Source of the DNA: Rhyzopertha dominica
Taxonomy: Eukaryota; Arthropoda; Insecta; Coleoptera; Bostrichidae
Length of the DNA stretch: 64,000 bases
Assembly (NCBI GenBank): GCA_025024175.1
Contig: QCXZ01000064.1
Span: forward strand, 6,138,001-6,202,000
Reading direction: 5' to 3'
The notes below the pieces were generated by a model, which worked only from the letters and a program-made list of their open reading frames with translations, did not search any database and was not told the DNA's origin. Position 1 is the first letter of the stretch; each line of letters opens with the position of its first letter. The position numbers were made by a program, and so were the translations under genes. This document shows positions 29,101-40,501 of the stretch, piece after piece.

Positions 29101-29790
29101 GTTATACCAGTCAAACACTCTCAGTGGTTAGAGCATTTGACTGGTATTAAAAGGTCCCAAGTTCAAATTTTGGTCATGGCTGGCAAAACTTTTTCATTAC
29201 ATAACATGCCTGCAAACCCAATAACATATCACGTATGCTCATTAATGCATACAAAGTTCCTGGATTAAATTATTTAATAATGTTTAACACCACTTACCAG
29301 CTAATGCTTGTGCTGAACCTGATATCGTAAAGATACTTTTTCTGCAAATGCTTTGAAAACAACAACTGACTATGCTTGAAAACACTGTAGTGACCATCAC
29401 AGTAAGGCCTGTATGAAAAAACCAAGCTTAAATAATCTGATGTATTACGAATAACAATAATATTCAGAGGTAGTCAACGANATGTTGCTTACCCAAAACA
29501 ATGAAAACGACAGCAGCCTTCCAAACGTCCGGAAATACCTCTGAATCAGTGGCCAATCCTCTAACAGCCAAACTAGTGCAGACAGGTTGTCCTATCCTGG
29601 TCGGCTTGCTGCACCTAGTGAAAACACCGACGCTGGGCAGATAACTAACTGTTTCGTTGCCGAATGTAGCAAACTGAGTACTCGTGACGAGCCATTCTGG
29701 ACTAAAAAGAGCGGCCAGCACGAAAAGAAACGCCACCAAACTGACTAGAATCCACAGTAAACTTCGTGCTGTTATTATCACATATAACAT
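26133..29790 (-). CDS. LHFPL2: LHFPL tetraspan subfamily protein, LHFPL2-like
   Basis: A four-pass membrane protein of the claudin-like LHFPL family. Insect members act at the cell surface, but the role of this subtype is poorly known. Exons on the minus strand are 29493-29790, 29298-29408 and 26133-26389. Phases join, giving 221 aa (human LHFPL2 has 228). The start MLYVIITARSLLWILVSLVA forms TM1, the ectodomain holds two Cys (TRCSKP, PVCTSL), and TM2 begins at VWKAAVVFIVLG. The middle exon reads CRKSIFTISGSAQALAG. The last exon holds VMLYPTAWG, then CYAALGTVLTLTAACLSVWA and the tail TSSDKVQDQIYEGNTLICLV, nearly the same as the human tail. A possible AATAAA lies at 26123-26128, just after the stop. 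Intron 2 (2.9 kb) carries a Harbinger-like element and a tRNA-like cassette. Confidence 0.95.
27927..28979. mobile_element. Non-autonomous PIF/Harbinger-like element, copy 2
   Basis: Same family as 13431-14447, flanked by the 3-bp repeat TTT (27924-27926 and 28980-28982). The ends read GAGCCGTTTGCGATTATACT and GAGCCATTTGCCACTGTACT. The minus-strand frame 28353-28544 (63 codons) is longer than in copy 1: LLIEDPAAYKNFLQMSIASF, EKLFELVHNKIGKQGTQFRE, SIPSV. This is recognisably the first part of a Harbinger transposase. The catalytic domain is absent, so it depends on a partner element for movement. Confidence 0.8.
29048..29243 (+). repeat. tRNA-like sequence inside a perfect 23-bp inverted repeat
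   Basis: Inverted repeat arms at 29083-29105 and 29221-29243 match in all 23 positions (the first bases are AATGAGCATACGTGATATG). Between them, 29107-29183 resembles a tRNA: a 7-bp end pairing CCAGTCA/TGGCTGG, a D-arm CTCTCAGTGGTTAGAG, an anticodon-loop-like CTGGTAT (GGT, threonine, if real), and a T-arm CCAAGTTCAAATTTTGG. Extra bases break the standard spacing, so it is a pseudo-tRNA or a tRNA-derived SINE piece. An 11-bp direct repeat AATGCATACAA (29037-29047 and 29244-29254) flanks the unit. Confidence 0.55.
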
Positions 29791-30247
29791 TTTTGGGATA
29801 AGGTCTAGCTGTTTCTTTTTTGAGATGTGTTCACTTCGGCACTAGAAGGAAGAACAGATAGAAAATATTAAAAATATCTTGTGCTGTCAAATGTAATTTG
29901 TTACTGCAACAAAATGGCTAGTTCAATTACAAATGAATTACAATTATAGAGCAAATAATTACTGCTTTAATTACAACGAAAGTAATTCAATTACTTTTTC
30001 AAGTAGGTAATTGTAATTAATTACTTAACAACACTGACTATTATTTATATTCAGTATATGTAATATTATTATTTTTGCCAGTACCTGCATACAGCACATT
30101 TACTAGTATTTTAAACTACTATGTGCGCTGAATACATGTGCATTTTAGTTACTGATGGAGACATCGGTATCCTTATAATGTCACATGAATTTAAACAGAA
30201 ATCTACATGTACAAAACAGAACCGTCACTTAATCTGTCATTTTGAGA
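29791..30247. promoter_or_regulatory. Head-to-head promoter region of LHFPL2 and LRRC71
   Basis: Only 457 bp separate the two start codons. The middle (29930-30030) is full of alternating TAATTAC / GTAATTA motifs, a pattern also present at 39836-39900 and probably part of a dispersed repeat. No TATA box or initiator could be fixed. Confidence 0.5.
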
Positions 30248-33200
30248 ATGGCAGCAAAAACAAGAAAATCTGTAGCTAGTCTGAAAAAATCTGATATAAA
30301 TGTGCTACCCAGAAGGGCCAGCAGTATCCATTCGGCTAGAGACCAATTCACAATCAATGAGGGGGAATTTTCATACCTTTTCAGGAAGCACTGTCTCGAG
30401 TGCAACTCCAAGATAGTGCCTAATGTCAAGACAATGTCTGTAGAAGCCGATACTGATAGATTGCTATCGGTAAGGACACCGTATAAGCACGAACGATGAT
30501 TGAAAGTTAATTTTTTGTCAGTTTTCAGACGGCAGTGGGTCGAGCATTACTCGAAAAAAAAGTATGACAGATAATAAAGTGTTTCCTGAGGTGTTGGTGG
30601 TGGAAGATGAAACTTCCATAGTGAAGGTCGTTTTCAAAAACTTTCAAGTTAATAAAAATATGTTAGTCGCTCTTGTAAAGACACTGAAAATGGAATTTAC
30701 ATTAAGGATTCTAAAGTAAGGACATGTAAGAAAAAAAAAATGTTTAGAGTTAACAGTACTCCATAATCAATAATCAATCAATAATTTATTAACTCAAGCA
30801 TTCTTTTTATTGAGACAAAACCATACTTTAAGTTGTCAGGTCATTTCAGGCTGGAATTCTGCAATCTCACCTCCAAGGAAATACACGTCTTGCAGCTGCT
30901 TTTACAAAAGAATCCCACAATAACTGAACTGTCTATCAATGGCAACCCAAACAAGGTCCAAAACCACCACCTGCTTTTACAGCAGGCACACCTTATCCAC
31001 CTATCGATGCGTTTTTGTCAGATAAACCAGCATGGTGCGTCGAAAATCGCAGACGAGTTAAAATTCGCCTTTGGACAGTCGCTGAGCCACTTAAACCTGT
31101 CCAGCAATTTTCTGTACGATGAGGGAGCTCAGTACATGGCAGATTTCTTGCGTGTTAATCGTAACTTGGTGGGTCTGAATTTGGCTGATAATTTTATAAC
31201 CGATAAGGGATGTATGGCGTTGATGGAGGTTCTGCAGAAGTTCCCGTTGCGGCACGATGAGATAGTTTTGAGGAGGAATAGGATTTTGTCGTACTGTGCC
31301 AGGAGAAATGAGTTGGTTTGTTTTTCTTCGTCTTTTTTGCTACTTAAATACAATTTTTTCCCTCTGCAGATACAGATGCACTCAAAGGCATTTCTTCCTT
31401 CAACTCACACGATCAGCAAGAGCACAATAGGAAAAAGCAGCAGCCAAACTGTTAAAAGAAAAGGTTAGCACGAAACCTTGAACTTCTCCACACAATGTCA
31501 AAGTAGTGGCCAATGTCGATGTATAGTAGTAAGAAGCTTCTCTAACCCTTGGGAAAACCATGATAGCTTGATAGATATGAGAAAACTTACTTAAACAAAA
31601 ATGTGGAGAAGCAAATTTTCTGTAAAAAGGTCACAACGCCAGATATCTATTTCTATTTATGAGCCCAGTCACATGAATTGGCCCAAGCGTAAAGTAAAAT
31701 ATCATTGTACTCTAGATAAATATTTTATTTTCAAGAAACAAACTAAAAAGTGTTGGTTAATTATATTTGATACTTCACAGTGTTAGCAACAAATTAACAA
31801 CAGCACTGCATAAGTGCAGTTTACATTTTTAAAAAATAAACACAAAAGGAAACTATGATTGGCGCATTACTATTGGCCCAAAATTGTAATAGGCTGTGTT
31901 AGCCTAAAATCACATTTGCGTTGAAACAAAACAAAGCCTACACTTGCGTCACTTTGTCAGTATTGTATCTGTCAGATGTTCGTGGGAAAGCACTTTCTGA
32001 AGATCTCAGAAAATCCATAATTTGTGCCCATAAAAATGGTATTCCAGGGTATAACATCACCAAAAATTTGAAAATTTCTCGGTATACAGTGCGAAATATC
32101 ATTAGGTTTTTAAAAAAGAGGGTAACATAAAAACTAAAGTGAAAACTGGTAGAATTTCAAAAATAAAGCGGGATGAACGTGTTCTTCGAAAGTTAATCAA
32201 ACAAGATCACCGCATATCTTCAAGAGAACTGGTGTCGAGGTAAGGAAATGCGATATACAGATGTGCATATCAAAAGATACTTATTTGCAGCATCTTAAAA
32301 AAATGAGATATGGCTTTTATAAAGAAAACTGGTCACCTCATTTATTGNATGTACTTTAGGCAAAAGTTAAACCTAATACAAAATAGAAGAAAGCCAAATG
32401 CTTATGGGCATATGAATGGAAAAACCGGGTGCAAAGACAATGGGGTCTCTATAATCTGGAGCGATGAATCCAGATTTGAAGTCTTGTTTGGAAACTTCAG
32501 AAAAATAATTATTCGTCGGCAGAGTGAAGAACAACACTCTGATGGTTTAGCAAGGAAAGTGAAATTTCTGGCATCCATCATGGTTTGAGGGAGTATGGCC
32601 ACATAAGGGGTAGGGTGCCTTCAAGCGACAGATGGAACTGTAAATGCCAAAAAGTATAAAACAATTTTGGAAGAATTATTGCCATCCATTGAAATGTTGC
32701 AGTTGCCTAGAGGAGAGTATTGTTATGAACAAGACAGCGTCTCCTGCCACACAGTAAAAACTGTTACATGATTTCACGAAAATCACATTCCCATGCTAAA
32801 ATGGCCATCAAGCAGTCCATATTTGTCTCCGATTGAGACACTGGCATGAAATGAAAAAAAAACTGCGAACTACCCCAGTTCACACAGCTAACGATTTAAA
32901 AATTAAACTTAACAAAATTTGGAATAGTTTTACGCCAGAATACTGCAGTAACTTAGTAAAAACTATGCCACAACGAATTAAGCCGAAATGGAGATTGCAC
33001 CCAATGGTAAATACTAGGAACTTCATGGGCCAATTCTAATGCGGCAAACTTAGTTTTGTTTTTGTGCTTGGGTTTTTCAATTGTGTTTTTGTTGTTTAGT
33101 ATTGCTGTTAATTTCTTGTTAATATTGCCAAATATTGAATAAAAATCATGTCCTATTTGCTTCATTTAAAAAAAAAAGATTGTGTTCAAAATACGATTCT

Positions 33201-35031
33201 GTATTTTACTTTTGCTTGGGCCAATTCAAATGTGACTGGGCTCATATTTATGCATGGCATGGCTTCCAAAATGACCCCGTTTTTAGGCATAAATGGAGTT
33301 AGTTATTTTGATACTATTATATATATAATAGTCAGAAAATGTCCAGGGTTTATGCACATGACACTGGCTGACAAACGTAACTGAAAGAATCATTTAAGTT
33401 TTTGTCAGGTAGGCAGAAAACAGAACGCCAAAATGGTTTACTTCCGTAGGTGGAACTTCAGATCGCAGTTCTGTTAAAAGTTCTGGATCAAGGATAAAGA
33501 AACCTCCCTCAAAAAATATGAGTCAACTAGAGAGCATCATCAGCAGCAACTTGGGAACCGACTATCACCCGTTCGTCAAGGATAGCTATTCAGAAAATAA
33601 AGAGATATACTGCAACGGGAACGATGTACTTCAGAGTCTTAATCTTGCATGTAAGTACAGGTTAGGTGACCTTTACAATTTGTGATACCGCAACCGTACA
33701 CATTTTTTTGTTATTCGGATTATAATTTATAAACGAGAGGTTCTCTAACGTTAAACAAATAGGTTAGAAAATAAGTGTCGCTGTCAATGTCAAGTATTCA
33801 ACGTCAAAAATGACATTTGATGTTGACGTTACTGCTAATTGCTGGAGAATCTTGGAATTGGCGGTAACATTATAAGATGGCGCAACTGTAGAATCTAAGT
33901 GTTCCTCTCCCGTAAATGTGCTTATTGTCAGTTTATATAAGCACAACGCTCGTTAACTTACATAAGATCATACTTCACAGGATCACTTCTGTAGTATATC
34001 TTCACATACCCTTACTTCTAAAGTGGGGATCACGCATCCATGATGACGAGATGTAACTGCGTATTCTGAGCGTGAGGCTGATAGTTTGTATATGCACAGC
34101 CTTATACAACTGTTAACGATGATCGTTCACCTCGCGAGGAATCGATCGTAGGAGTTGAATACGCAGTAGTCCGAGTGGATGCACTTTTTTAACAATTCAA
34201 ACAAAGAGTAAAGACGGGATGGCAAGCGATGGGTTTCTACATTCACATATCCATATTCATTATTCACAGTTTACATGTTAGCATATTTACATGTTACCAA
34301 CACACCACAGCCTATTATTCAGATTTCCTACTTCTAATTACCGAAAGAAAATATAATTGTTTTCAATCAAAATATTTGGCGTTTACACATTACAGTACTA
34401 CAGTTATATATTATGTATGTATTACGCTGGTTGTGGTTTCTCTTGTGTAATCTCCATTCGTTTGCACATCCCATCCCAGGACTTTCAAGTGTTGTCATGG
34501 TTACTGGTTTGATTTTAGCTATCAACTTTAACAAAATAAACAAGAGAAACCAACCTATGTATTAGTAATAAATATTCTAAACAAATCAACTGACATTTCT
34601 ATATTTTTAGTTTACGCTGAAGCAAAATTTCATAGAATTGTTCCAGCCAACTATATGAATGTTTTTTGTTGATGTATCAAATGGAGCATAATAAGTAATT
34701 TCTTCAACATCAACATCCTAATTGTAATAGTTTTTATGCCACGAAGTTTTTAGTCTTCAAATCATTCCTCCTCTTCACAGATAACAAGATAACTATGGTT
34801 GGCCTTCGCTACATTGCTCGAATGCTGAAATACCAAACAAGTAATTTCCCTGAGGCTGCAGGTATAACCAGAATGGTGCTGGAAGGAAACACGATAGCAA
34901 ACTGCTCGTGCAGCATGAACGATATCAATGACATCCTCGCACAGAAGAACAACAAACGACAGGGTTCAATCTATGACGACAGCACTTCTAGGGGATCCAG
35001 ACCTAGAAGTTCCATGGCCAGCTTAAAATAA
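30248..35031 (+). CDS. LRRC71: Leucine-rich repeat-containing protein 71 orthologue
   Basis: A leucine-rich repeat protein linked to cilia and flagella by expression in other animals; the molecular role is unknown. Six exons: 30248-30469, 30522-30715, 30850-31315, 31370-31463, 33450-33650, 34781-35031. Phases join, giving 475 aa (human 559). The repeats are in exon 3: LTSKEIHVLQLLLQKNPTIT, HLNLSSNFLYDEGAQYMADF, LVGLNLADNFITDKGCMALM, then EVLQKFPLRHDEIVLRRNRI, which matches the human block after its last N-terminal repeat. Exon 4 and exon 5 carry a Ser/Lys-rich linker, and a last repeat spans the exon 5/6 junction (VLQSLNLA-YNKITMVGLRYI). The upstream TTG in frame is not used; the first ATG is 30248. 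Intron 4 holds a dead Tc1 element, intron 5 an unclassified repeat-like stretch. Confidence 0.92.
31660..33244 (+). mobile_element. Inactive Tc1-like transposon with intact ends
   Basis: Inverted repeats TGAGCCCAGTCACAT... (31660 onward, about 45 bp similar, including GAATTGGCCCAAGC) and the same read inward from 33244, each flanked by TA (31658-31659 and 33245-33246). Inside, the plus strand encodes a broken Tc1 transposase: RGKALSEDLRKSIICAHKNG, then ISRYTVRNIIRFLKK (HTH), IIWSDESRFEVLFGN (first catalytic D region), a degraded HTVKTV, MLKWPSSSPYLSPIETLA, then LKIKLNKIWNSFTPEYCSNL. Several stops and frameshifts interrupt it, and one N occurs at 32347. It lies within LRRC71 intron 4 in the same direction. 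Confidence 0.9.
33700..34480. repeat. Possible LTR-like sequence in LRRC71 intron 5
   Basis: The stretch from about 33820 begins TGTTGACGTTACTGC, includes AAGATGGCGCAACTG, and has a TATA-like TTTATATAAGC at 33932-33942, which together recall insect solo LTRs. I could not find matching flanking duplications or a clear CA end, so this stays tentative. Confidence 0.25.
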
Positions 35032-35062
35032 TTACCGCTACTGTTAATTAGAGATAATTTTA

Positions 35063-35068
35063 AATAAA
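35063..35068 (+). terminator. Polyadenylation signal AATAAA for LRRC71
   Basis: AATAAA lies 31 bp after the stop codon, followed by GT-rich sequence. Confidence 0.55.
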
Positions 35069-37600
35069 CCGCCGCCTGTGATAAAGTTTTGCAACTTATT
35101 GAAAGTGATTTTACAACAAGGACAACATTTGAAGGGTCCAAAATCAGGTAAGTAAAGTAAAAATTTGGCACTTACCCATGATGAATAACGGTTTTAAATT
35201 GTCTGCTGTGCCAGAAGATAGAGAGCAATGACACGACACACCCCGTCGACAATTTCCTATGCTACTGATAGGAATAGGAAACAATTTATAGGTTATGTCG
35301 ATGGGTAGACCCCTCCCTTCCCGGTCGTTAGTCTGTGTGCAGATGTTTTTATTTAATGTTCTTACACACTATGAATAAAAAGCCCACCACATAGGTATAT
35401 ATTTTTTAAATAGGTGATGGTTTTGATCATTTTTTACAGTATAGTATTAGAAACAAGAGTTGCAATAAATTAAATTTTGACTTCCATTCATTTAATATGT
35501 TTTTTTTGCAGGCTATTTTTCAGTTTCTGTTATTATGCTACAAATTTACAAACTTTCCTAGATTAGATTTTATCTTTGTACATTAAAATTTATTTTGAAG
35601 TGTGTAGGCAACCAACACAACGTTTTATTGTAAAAGAAAAGATTAACTTATTTAACTGCTACTATTCATAGTACTAATTTTCCTCTCGAAACATCATTTT
35701 TTATTTTCGTACATATTTTCAAAATTTTCCTTTGACAAAGACGGGTAATTTAGCAAATCTTATTAAATCGTTTTTATCTTATCATTATTTAATAAGATTA
35801 TCATAATTCTACAGATCTAAGGATATGTTTTGGTTCATTATTAATTTTTAGTTTTAGAACACGTGTTGTATATTATTAGTAGTGTACTCCAGTTGGTTAT
35901 GCATTTTGTCAATTTTGTTTTTTTTTTTTTAATAGAAACTAGTTAGCTAGGATTCATAAAGTTGACGACTTTTTTACCTATTCATTGATATATACTTGGT
36001 ATAGTTATTTTAAAAATACCAGAGTTATGGCCAATTTTCTGTTATTTTTGTATTGTTTTTAAATTGTTAGCCATGGAACAATAATTGTTTCTCGTATCTG
36101 ACAGTTAGTTAGAACTGAGCACTAAAAATTCACGTTTTTGTAAGTTTTCAAATCTAGAAAAGCTTAATATGGTTGAATGCTACATATATGTCGCAAAAAT
36201 TCCGTTCGAGCATCTGAAGAATACTTTCATCTCTACCAAGATCGCCGTCAGGCTTCTTTAAGCAATTTAAAAGGCTTTAATGGTCATCGAAAAAATACTG
36301 TTTTTCTTTTTGTGAAATTGGTAAATTAAAATATAACTATTAAAGATATTTCTGTTGTGTTCATTATTATTTTTCACATGAAAATGTGATTAAAGGTTAT
36401 TGACCGTTTGTCTACCTATAAATAATATCAAAAATATTGAGTACAATATTTATGGAGATATCGAAACAAAAACTTTTTTTGCCCTTATTTTCGAAATGGG
36501 CTGAGTTGTCTTCCCAGAAACTGAGTTTTATATCTAAAGCCATGTAATACTGTTATACTCTCACGTTTGACATGTGTGAAACACTTTGTGTACCTATTAC
36601 AGATCAAATAAAGTTATTATTATTATTATTATTATATTCACCACCCTCCAACAGAATGAAATCGCTGCCTATGCTTTTTTGTTTTGGCACAACAAAGATT
36701 ACACTGCTCGACAAAAATTTTTTTGTTTTTTGTCCTAAAATTTTTTTTACGATTTTCGGATAAAGTTTGCTTTTGTGATAATTATAATAATAATACTCAT
36801 TTTCAAGTTTTTATAAGAATTTTAATTAATTTTGTTATATTAAAAAATCCCATGAGATAAAAGTGGTGTATTTACAGTGCCTCCAGATTGCACTCTAGTG
36901 ATAAACAACAACCAGCTGTTTTGCTACAAGTTTAGAAAACAAATTTTCGTTTTTTGTCCTAAAGTGTATTTTATGATTTTCTAGTTTATGTGCAAAAGTG
37001 AAGAAAAACTACCTTTTTCTTAGTAAACTGCTTATAATGCACTGTCTACTTGATTGGTAAAGTCGTTATTACACATAGTGTTTTGTTATGACTAGCACAT
37101 ATTTTTTTTTTATTACGTTACAGTTTTAACTTTGACAAAGCGTTCACATGATGTTATCCCATTTCAGTTAATTGTTAGAAATGTCACAGGAAATAGTTAA
37201 TGTTTATACTCTATATTTTTTTGACTCATGTTTTTGCCATTCAAAATGTATTTACATTATATCTAAATAATTATAAAATAAAAATAAAATGGCCAATTAC
37301 TGTAAGTGATTACTTCATTTTCGAAGTCAATCTGACGTCTGTCAACATTTTGTTATTACTCTCAGTTACTGTGATTAACCTATTTGTTTTTGTCGAAAAA
37401 AGTCTATACAAAATTATAACAATGTAGGTGTTGTAGAAAAGGTATAGTACATTACTCGAGTTGTATGGCAATTACGCTCTCGTGGAATTGCGTTACTCGC
37501 CGCCACGCGGCCCATACACCAACTTTCCACTTCTGCGTAATATGCTTCTTACAACTCTTGTTATTTCGAATAGAGTTTGTCTTTGCACTTTAAATTAGGG
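35069..37600. other. Intergenic AT-rich DNA with a retroelement tail
   Basis: No supported gene. At 36590-36641 the sequence CAGATCAAATAAAG followed by repeated TTA looks like the 3' end of a non-LTR element, as at 10243 and 60822. Two diverged copies of a block containing GTTTTTTGTCCTAAA (near 36724 and 36948) form a degenerate direct repeat. Confidence 0.4.
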
Positions 37601-37604
37601 TTAA

Positions 37605-38090
37605 TGAAACAATTTATGAAACAACTGGATGAAAAGGTAGAAGTTTTTGTATGAAAAAAAAAGTTTTCTCTCAAGTTGTCAGAAGCAAAGGTTAAAACTG
37701 GAGTTTTTGTTGGGCCGCAAATTAAAACAAAATTTTTGCGTATGAAATATTTCTAAACTTGCTTAGTAAAGCTCAAAGAGCAAGTTGGAACAGTCCTTAA
37801 AGCAGTAGTCTCTGGATTTTTAGGAAATAACTACCAAAAACTGGTTGAAAACGTGGGTTGTAGGGTGTCGTTAAAAGTGCACATGCTGCATGTTCATTTA
37901 GATAAATTCAAAAATAACATGGGAGCGTAATTAGAAGGCAAAGGAGAACGTTTCTATTAAAAATATTATGAACTTCGAACGTTATCAAGGCCAATACGAT
38001 GAAAATATGATGGGACACTATATTTGGGGTTTATTGAGAAAAAGTACTTATGAACATAAAAGAAAAAGTAACACTGTGCACTTTTAAATT
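37605..38090 (+). mobile_element. Decayed ORF of a repetitive, transposon-like family
   Basis: Read across frameshifts, the plus strand gives FSLKLSEAKVKTGVFVGPQI, KAVVSGFLGNNYQKLVENVG, CRVSLKVHMLHVHLDKFKNN, then MGA, a GERF block, a RYQGQYDENMMG-like block and YIWGL. I recognise this order from a protein family found in many copies in arthropod genomes and generally treated as transposon-derived, but cannot name its class. Stops at several places show it is dead. Confidence 0.6.
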
Positions 38091-38369
38091 ATTTTCCACT
38101 TTGATAGTAAAAATTAATGAAAAAAATAGAGAAATATATTTGTATTGTTTTATTATAAATTAGTTACAGATTTTTTAAAATATCGTTTAAACGTTCTCCT
38201 GGACACAAAAGCAAACTTTTTCATGTCACATAATTTTTTTTCGTTTAACTATGATCTAATCTACCAAAATATAATACTCTCACATCAAAGTCAAATTTTG
38301 TGTTGACCGGTGTTATTATTACTTTATGCTGTTCTATTTTTAACAATTTGTTGTATTGTATCAGGCGAA

Positions 38370-38927
38370 ATGTCCACAAAGTTGCACAATGTGTTCGTGT
38401 ATGGTACACTGAAACGTGGCGAACCGAACCACGGATGGTTTTCGAAAAACGTCACTGGCTATTACAAATTCCTCTGTGATGCAGAAACGGTGGAAAAGTA
38501 TCCTCTCATCATAGCAACCCGTTACAACGTGCCATTCCTCCTGTATAGTAAGGGTAACATTGTTCAATTGTCGCTTTGTGTCAGGNNACATCTTTAAGCT
38601 AATGAAAAAATTGTAGGTACCGGAAATAACGTAAAGGGAGAACTATATGAGGTGGACGACAAGGTATTGGCCGATCTGGATGTTTTGGAAGAGCATCCAG
38701 ATTTTTATGTCAGAGAAGAACAACAAGTGAAACTGCTTGACAAAGGAAATGAGATTAAAACGGCCTGGATTTACTTTATCAAAGATTTCAGGCCGGAATT
38801 GTTGAATTCGACCATGCTAGAAAGTTATAGCAACAATAATCCATACGGTCTCAAATATGTAGGAAGGTATTTAAGAGATGAGAATCATAACCACAGGAAA
38901 GAAATTCTGAATCGCTTTTCAACATAG
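38370..38927 (+). CDS. GGACT: Gamma-glutamylaminecyclotransferase-like protein (AIG2/GGCT fold)
   Basis: Cytosolic enzyme family that releases 5-oxoproline from gamma-glutamyl amines such as gamma-glutamyl-lysine left after degradation of cross-linked proteins. Exons 38370-38547 and 38617-38927 join in phase 1, giving 162 aa (human 153). The substrate loop FVYGTLKRGEPNH is at residues 9-21, GELYEVDD at 67-74, and the catalytic Glu corresponds to Glu84 in LDVLEEHPDFY. An open hydrophobic stretch just upstream (LLLLYAVLFLTICC-like) is not a signal peptide: it has no ATG and ends in a splice acceptor TATCAG at 38359-38364, so it is the intron end before the start-codon exon. Two N bases in the intron (38586-38587) do not affect coding. 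Confidence 0.93.
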
Positions 38928-40501
38928 TGACTTTTTTTTTAGTGAAAATGATGGATCTTCATTACATGATCTGAATGGAGGGAACTAACATCTATATGAA
39001 ATTCGAAACTTAGTAATCTAACAAATAAAGGTTGTTTTTTTATAAACATAACTTGCCTTTTATTGTAAATTAGATTGTTTTATAGTTATTTAGTTATTTA
39101 CCATTTTGCTGAAAAAAGCAATATCATTGAGGGTCAATTTTGGGAAATTGTATACTTTTTCCTGTTAGAAATGTTGCATTTCTGTAAAAACATTCATAAA
39201 GCACTGTTTAGCAAAACAGTTGGAAATTATAGTATTGCCGGCAGACAGGGTTTAAATGATTTATTTTCACCACTTAGAATCATCTATATCTATATTTTAG
39301 AAGATTTTTATTTTGGTTCCAGCTACACATTTACATAAAGTACCCCCCCCCCCCAATTTTGACAAGATTTATTTTAAAAAACCCAGACTTATGTGAATTC
39401 GGAGTGGCACTATTCTTCACTCTTTCAGTTTAATCTGTCAGAAGACTTTGTTTGACTTTAAAGGCCCTCTACATCAAAACAACTTCGATTCATGCTTTTG
39501 CATTAAAGCAATATTTGATATAGTTTGCCCAATTGTTCAAGATTTAAATATACTATTTTCTTCTAAATATTTTTTTTTCGCTTTTGGCCTCAATTAAACA
39601 AAATTTGTGTGCTATTGTGTAAGATGTACTATTACAAACAAATTATTAAATCAAAACATGTTATTTTACAGAATTCATTAAATTGGGTTGTTCTATGTAT
39701 ATAGACCGTGTTAAGCTTTGAGATCTTTATCTTTATGACATGTACCCCAATAAAGATCACAGGCGGCTTCAGATGAGTAAATTCCACAAATTTAAAAAAC
39801 TATGGACCTGTGAAAAATATCCATTATAAGTTAAAAAGTAAGCAATTGTAATTGAAATTTAGTCACAATTACTTTAAAAATTAATCTATTTTTGTAATTG
39901 CATGACTTCCGATCACTGATAATAATGTTTTAGCCCGATGTTTTATTAATTCTGCACCAGTAAAATAGTACCAGAAAACTATACTGCGGGTTTGGATTAT
40001 TTTGGAAAACTTTGAGGATGCCTACATTTAGGCGTTTATTACGCAACCTTAGTGCCTTATGTTAATACAAAGCTCAACAGATGGCACTGTCGTCGCAAAG
40101 TAGTAGACGATGCGGAACGTGCAGTCTGTAATTACGTCACGCAGCAGCATTGCCAGACGTACTTCGCCTGGCACAACGATCCTAAAAATGTTCGAAGCAG
40201 GAGTCAATTAATTCGTTCGCAGATTTCTTTGTGCCAATTATTTGATAGGGAATTATGAAACTACATAGACTGCTAGCCGTTGCGTACTTTGCCGTTGGTT
40301 TTTACAGATCCGTCGGGGAATGGCAACCATGCTGTCGAGCATTTCCAACACGGCACAACCTTCACTTTTGTGTCGGATTGGTGAACGAAATCGAAATGAA
40401 ATGACAGTTCTCGCTGAGCAGTCGTTGGTTGTTGAGCGTGTTCGCGATAAATAATCGAAAAAAAAATCGTCGTTTGAAGTGGCCAATTTTCTTAGTGAAT
40501 C
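38928..40501. other. Intergenic region between the GGACT-like gene and ACBD5
   Basis: Contains AATAAA at 39024-39029 for the upstream gene, a run of thirteen C at about 39343-39355, a TAATTAC-rich stretch at 39836-39900, and from about 40000 a less AT-rich segment that probably holds the ACBD5 promoter and 5' UTR. No further gene is supported. Confidence 0.45.

Noticed and set aside
29107..29183. Functional tRNA-Thr gene
   Set aside because: Extra bases between acceptor and D-arm and before the 3' acceptor strand, a mismatched anticodon stem and a degenerate T-arm argue for a pseudo-tRNA or SINE piece.
30242..30247. LRRC71 start at the TTG two codons upstream
   Set aside because: Non-AUG start not needed; an in-frame ATG follows immediately at 30248.
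38310..38369. Hydrophobic N-terminal extension of the GGACT-like protein, looking like a signal peptide
   Set aside because: It has no ATG (opens with GTG after a stop) and ends in TATCAG, a good splice acceptor just before the true start; the enzyme family is cytosolic.
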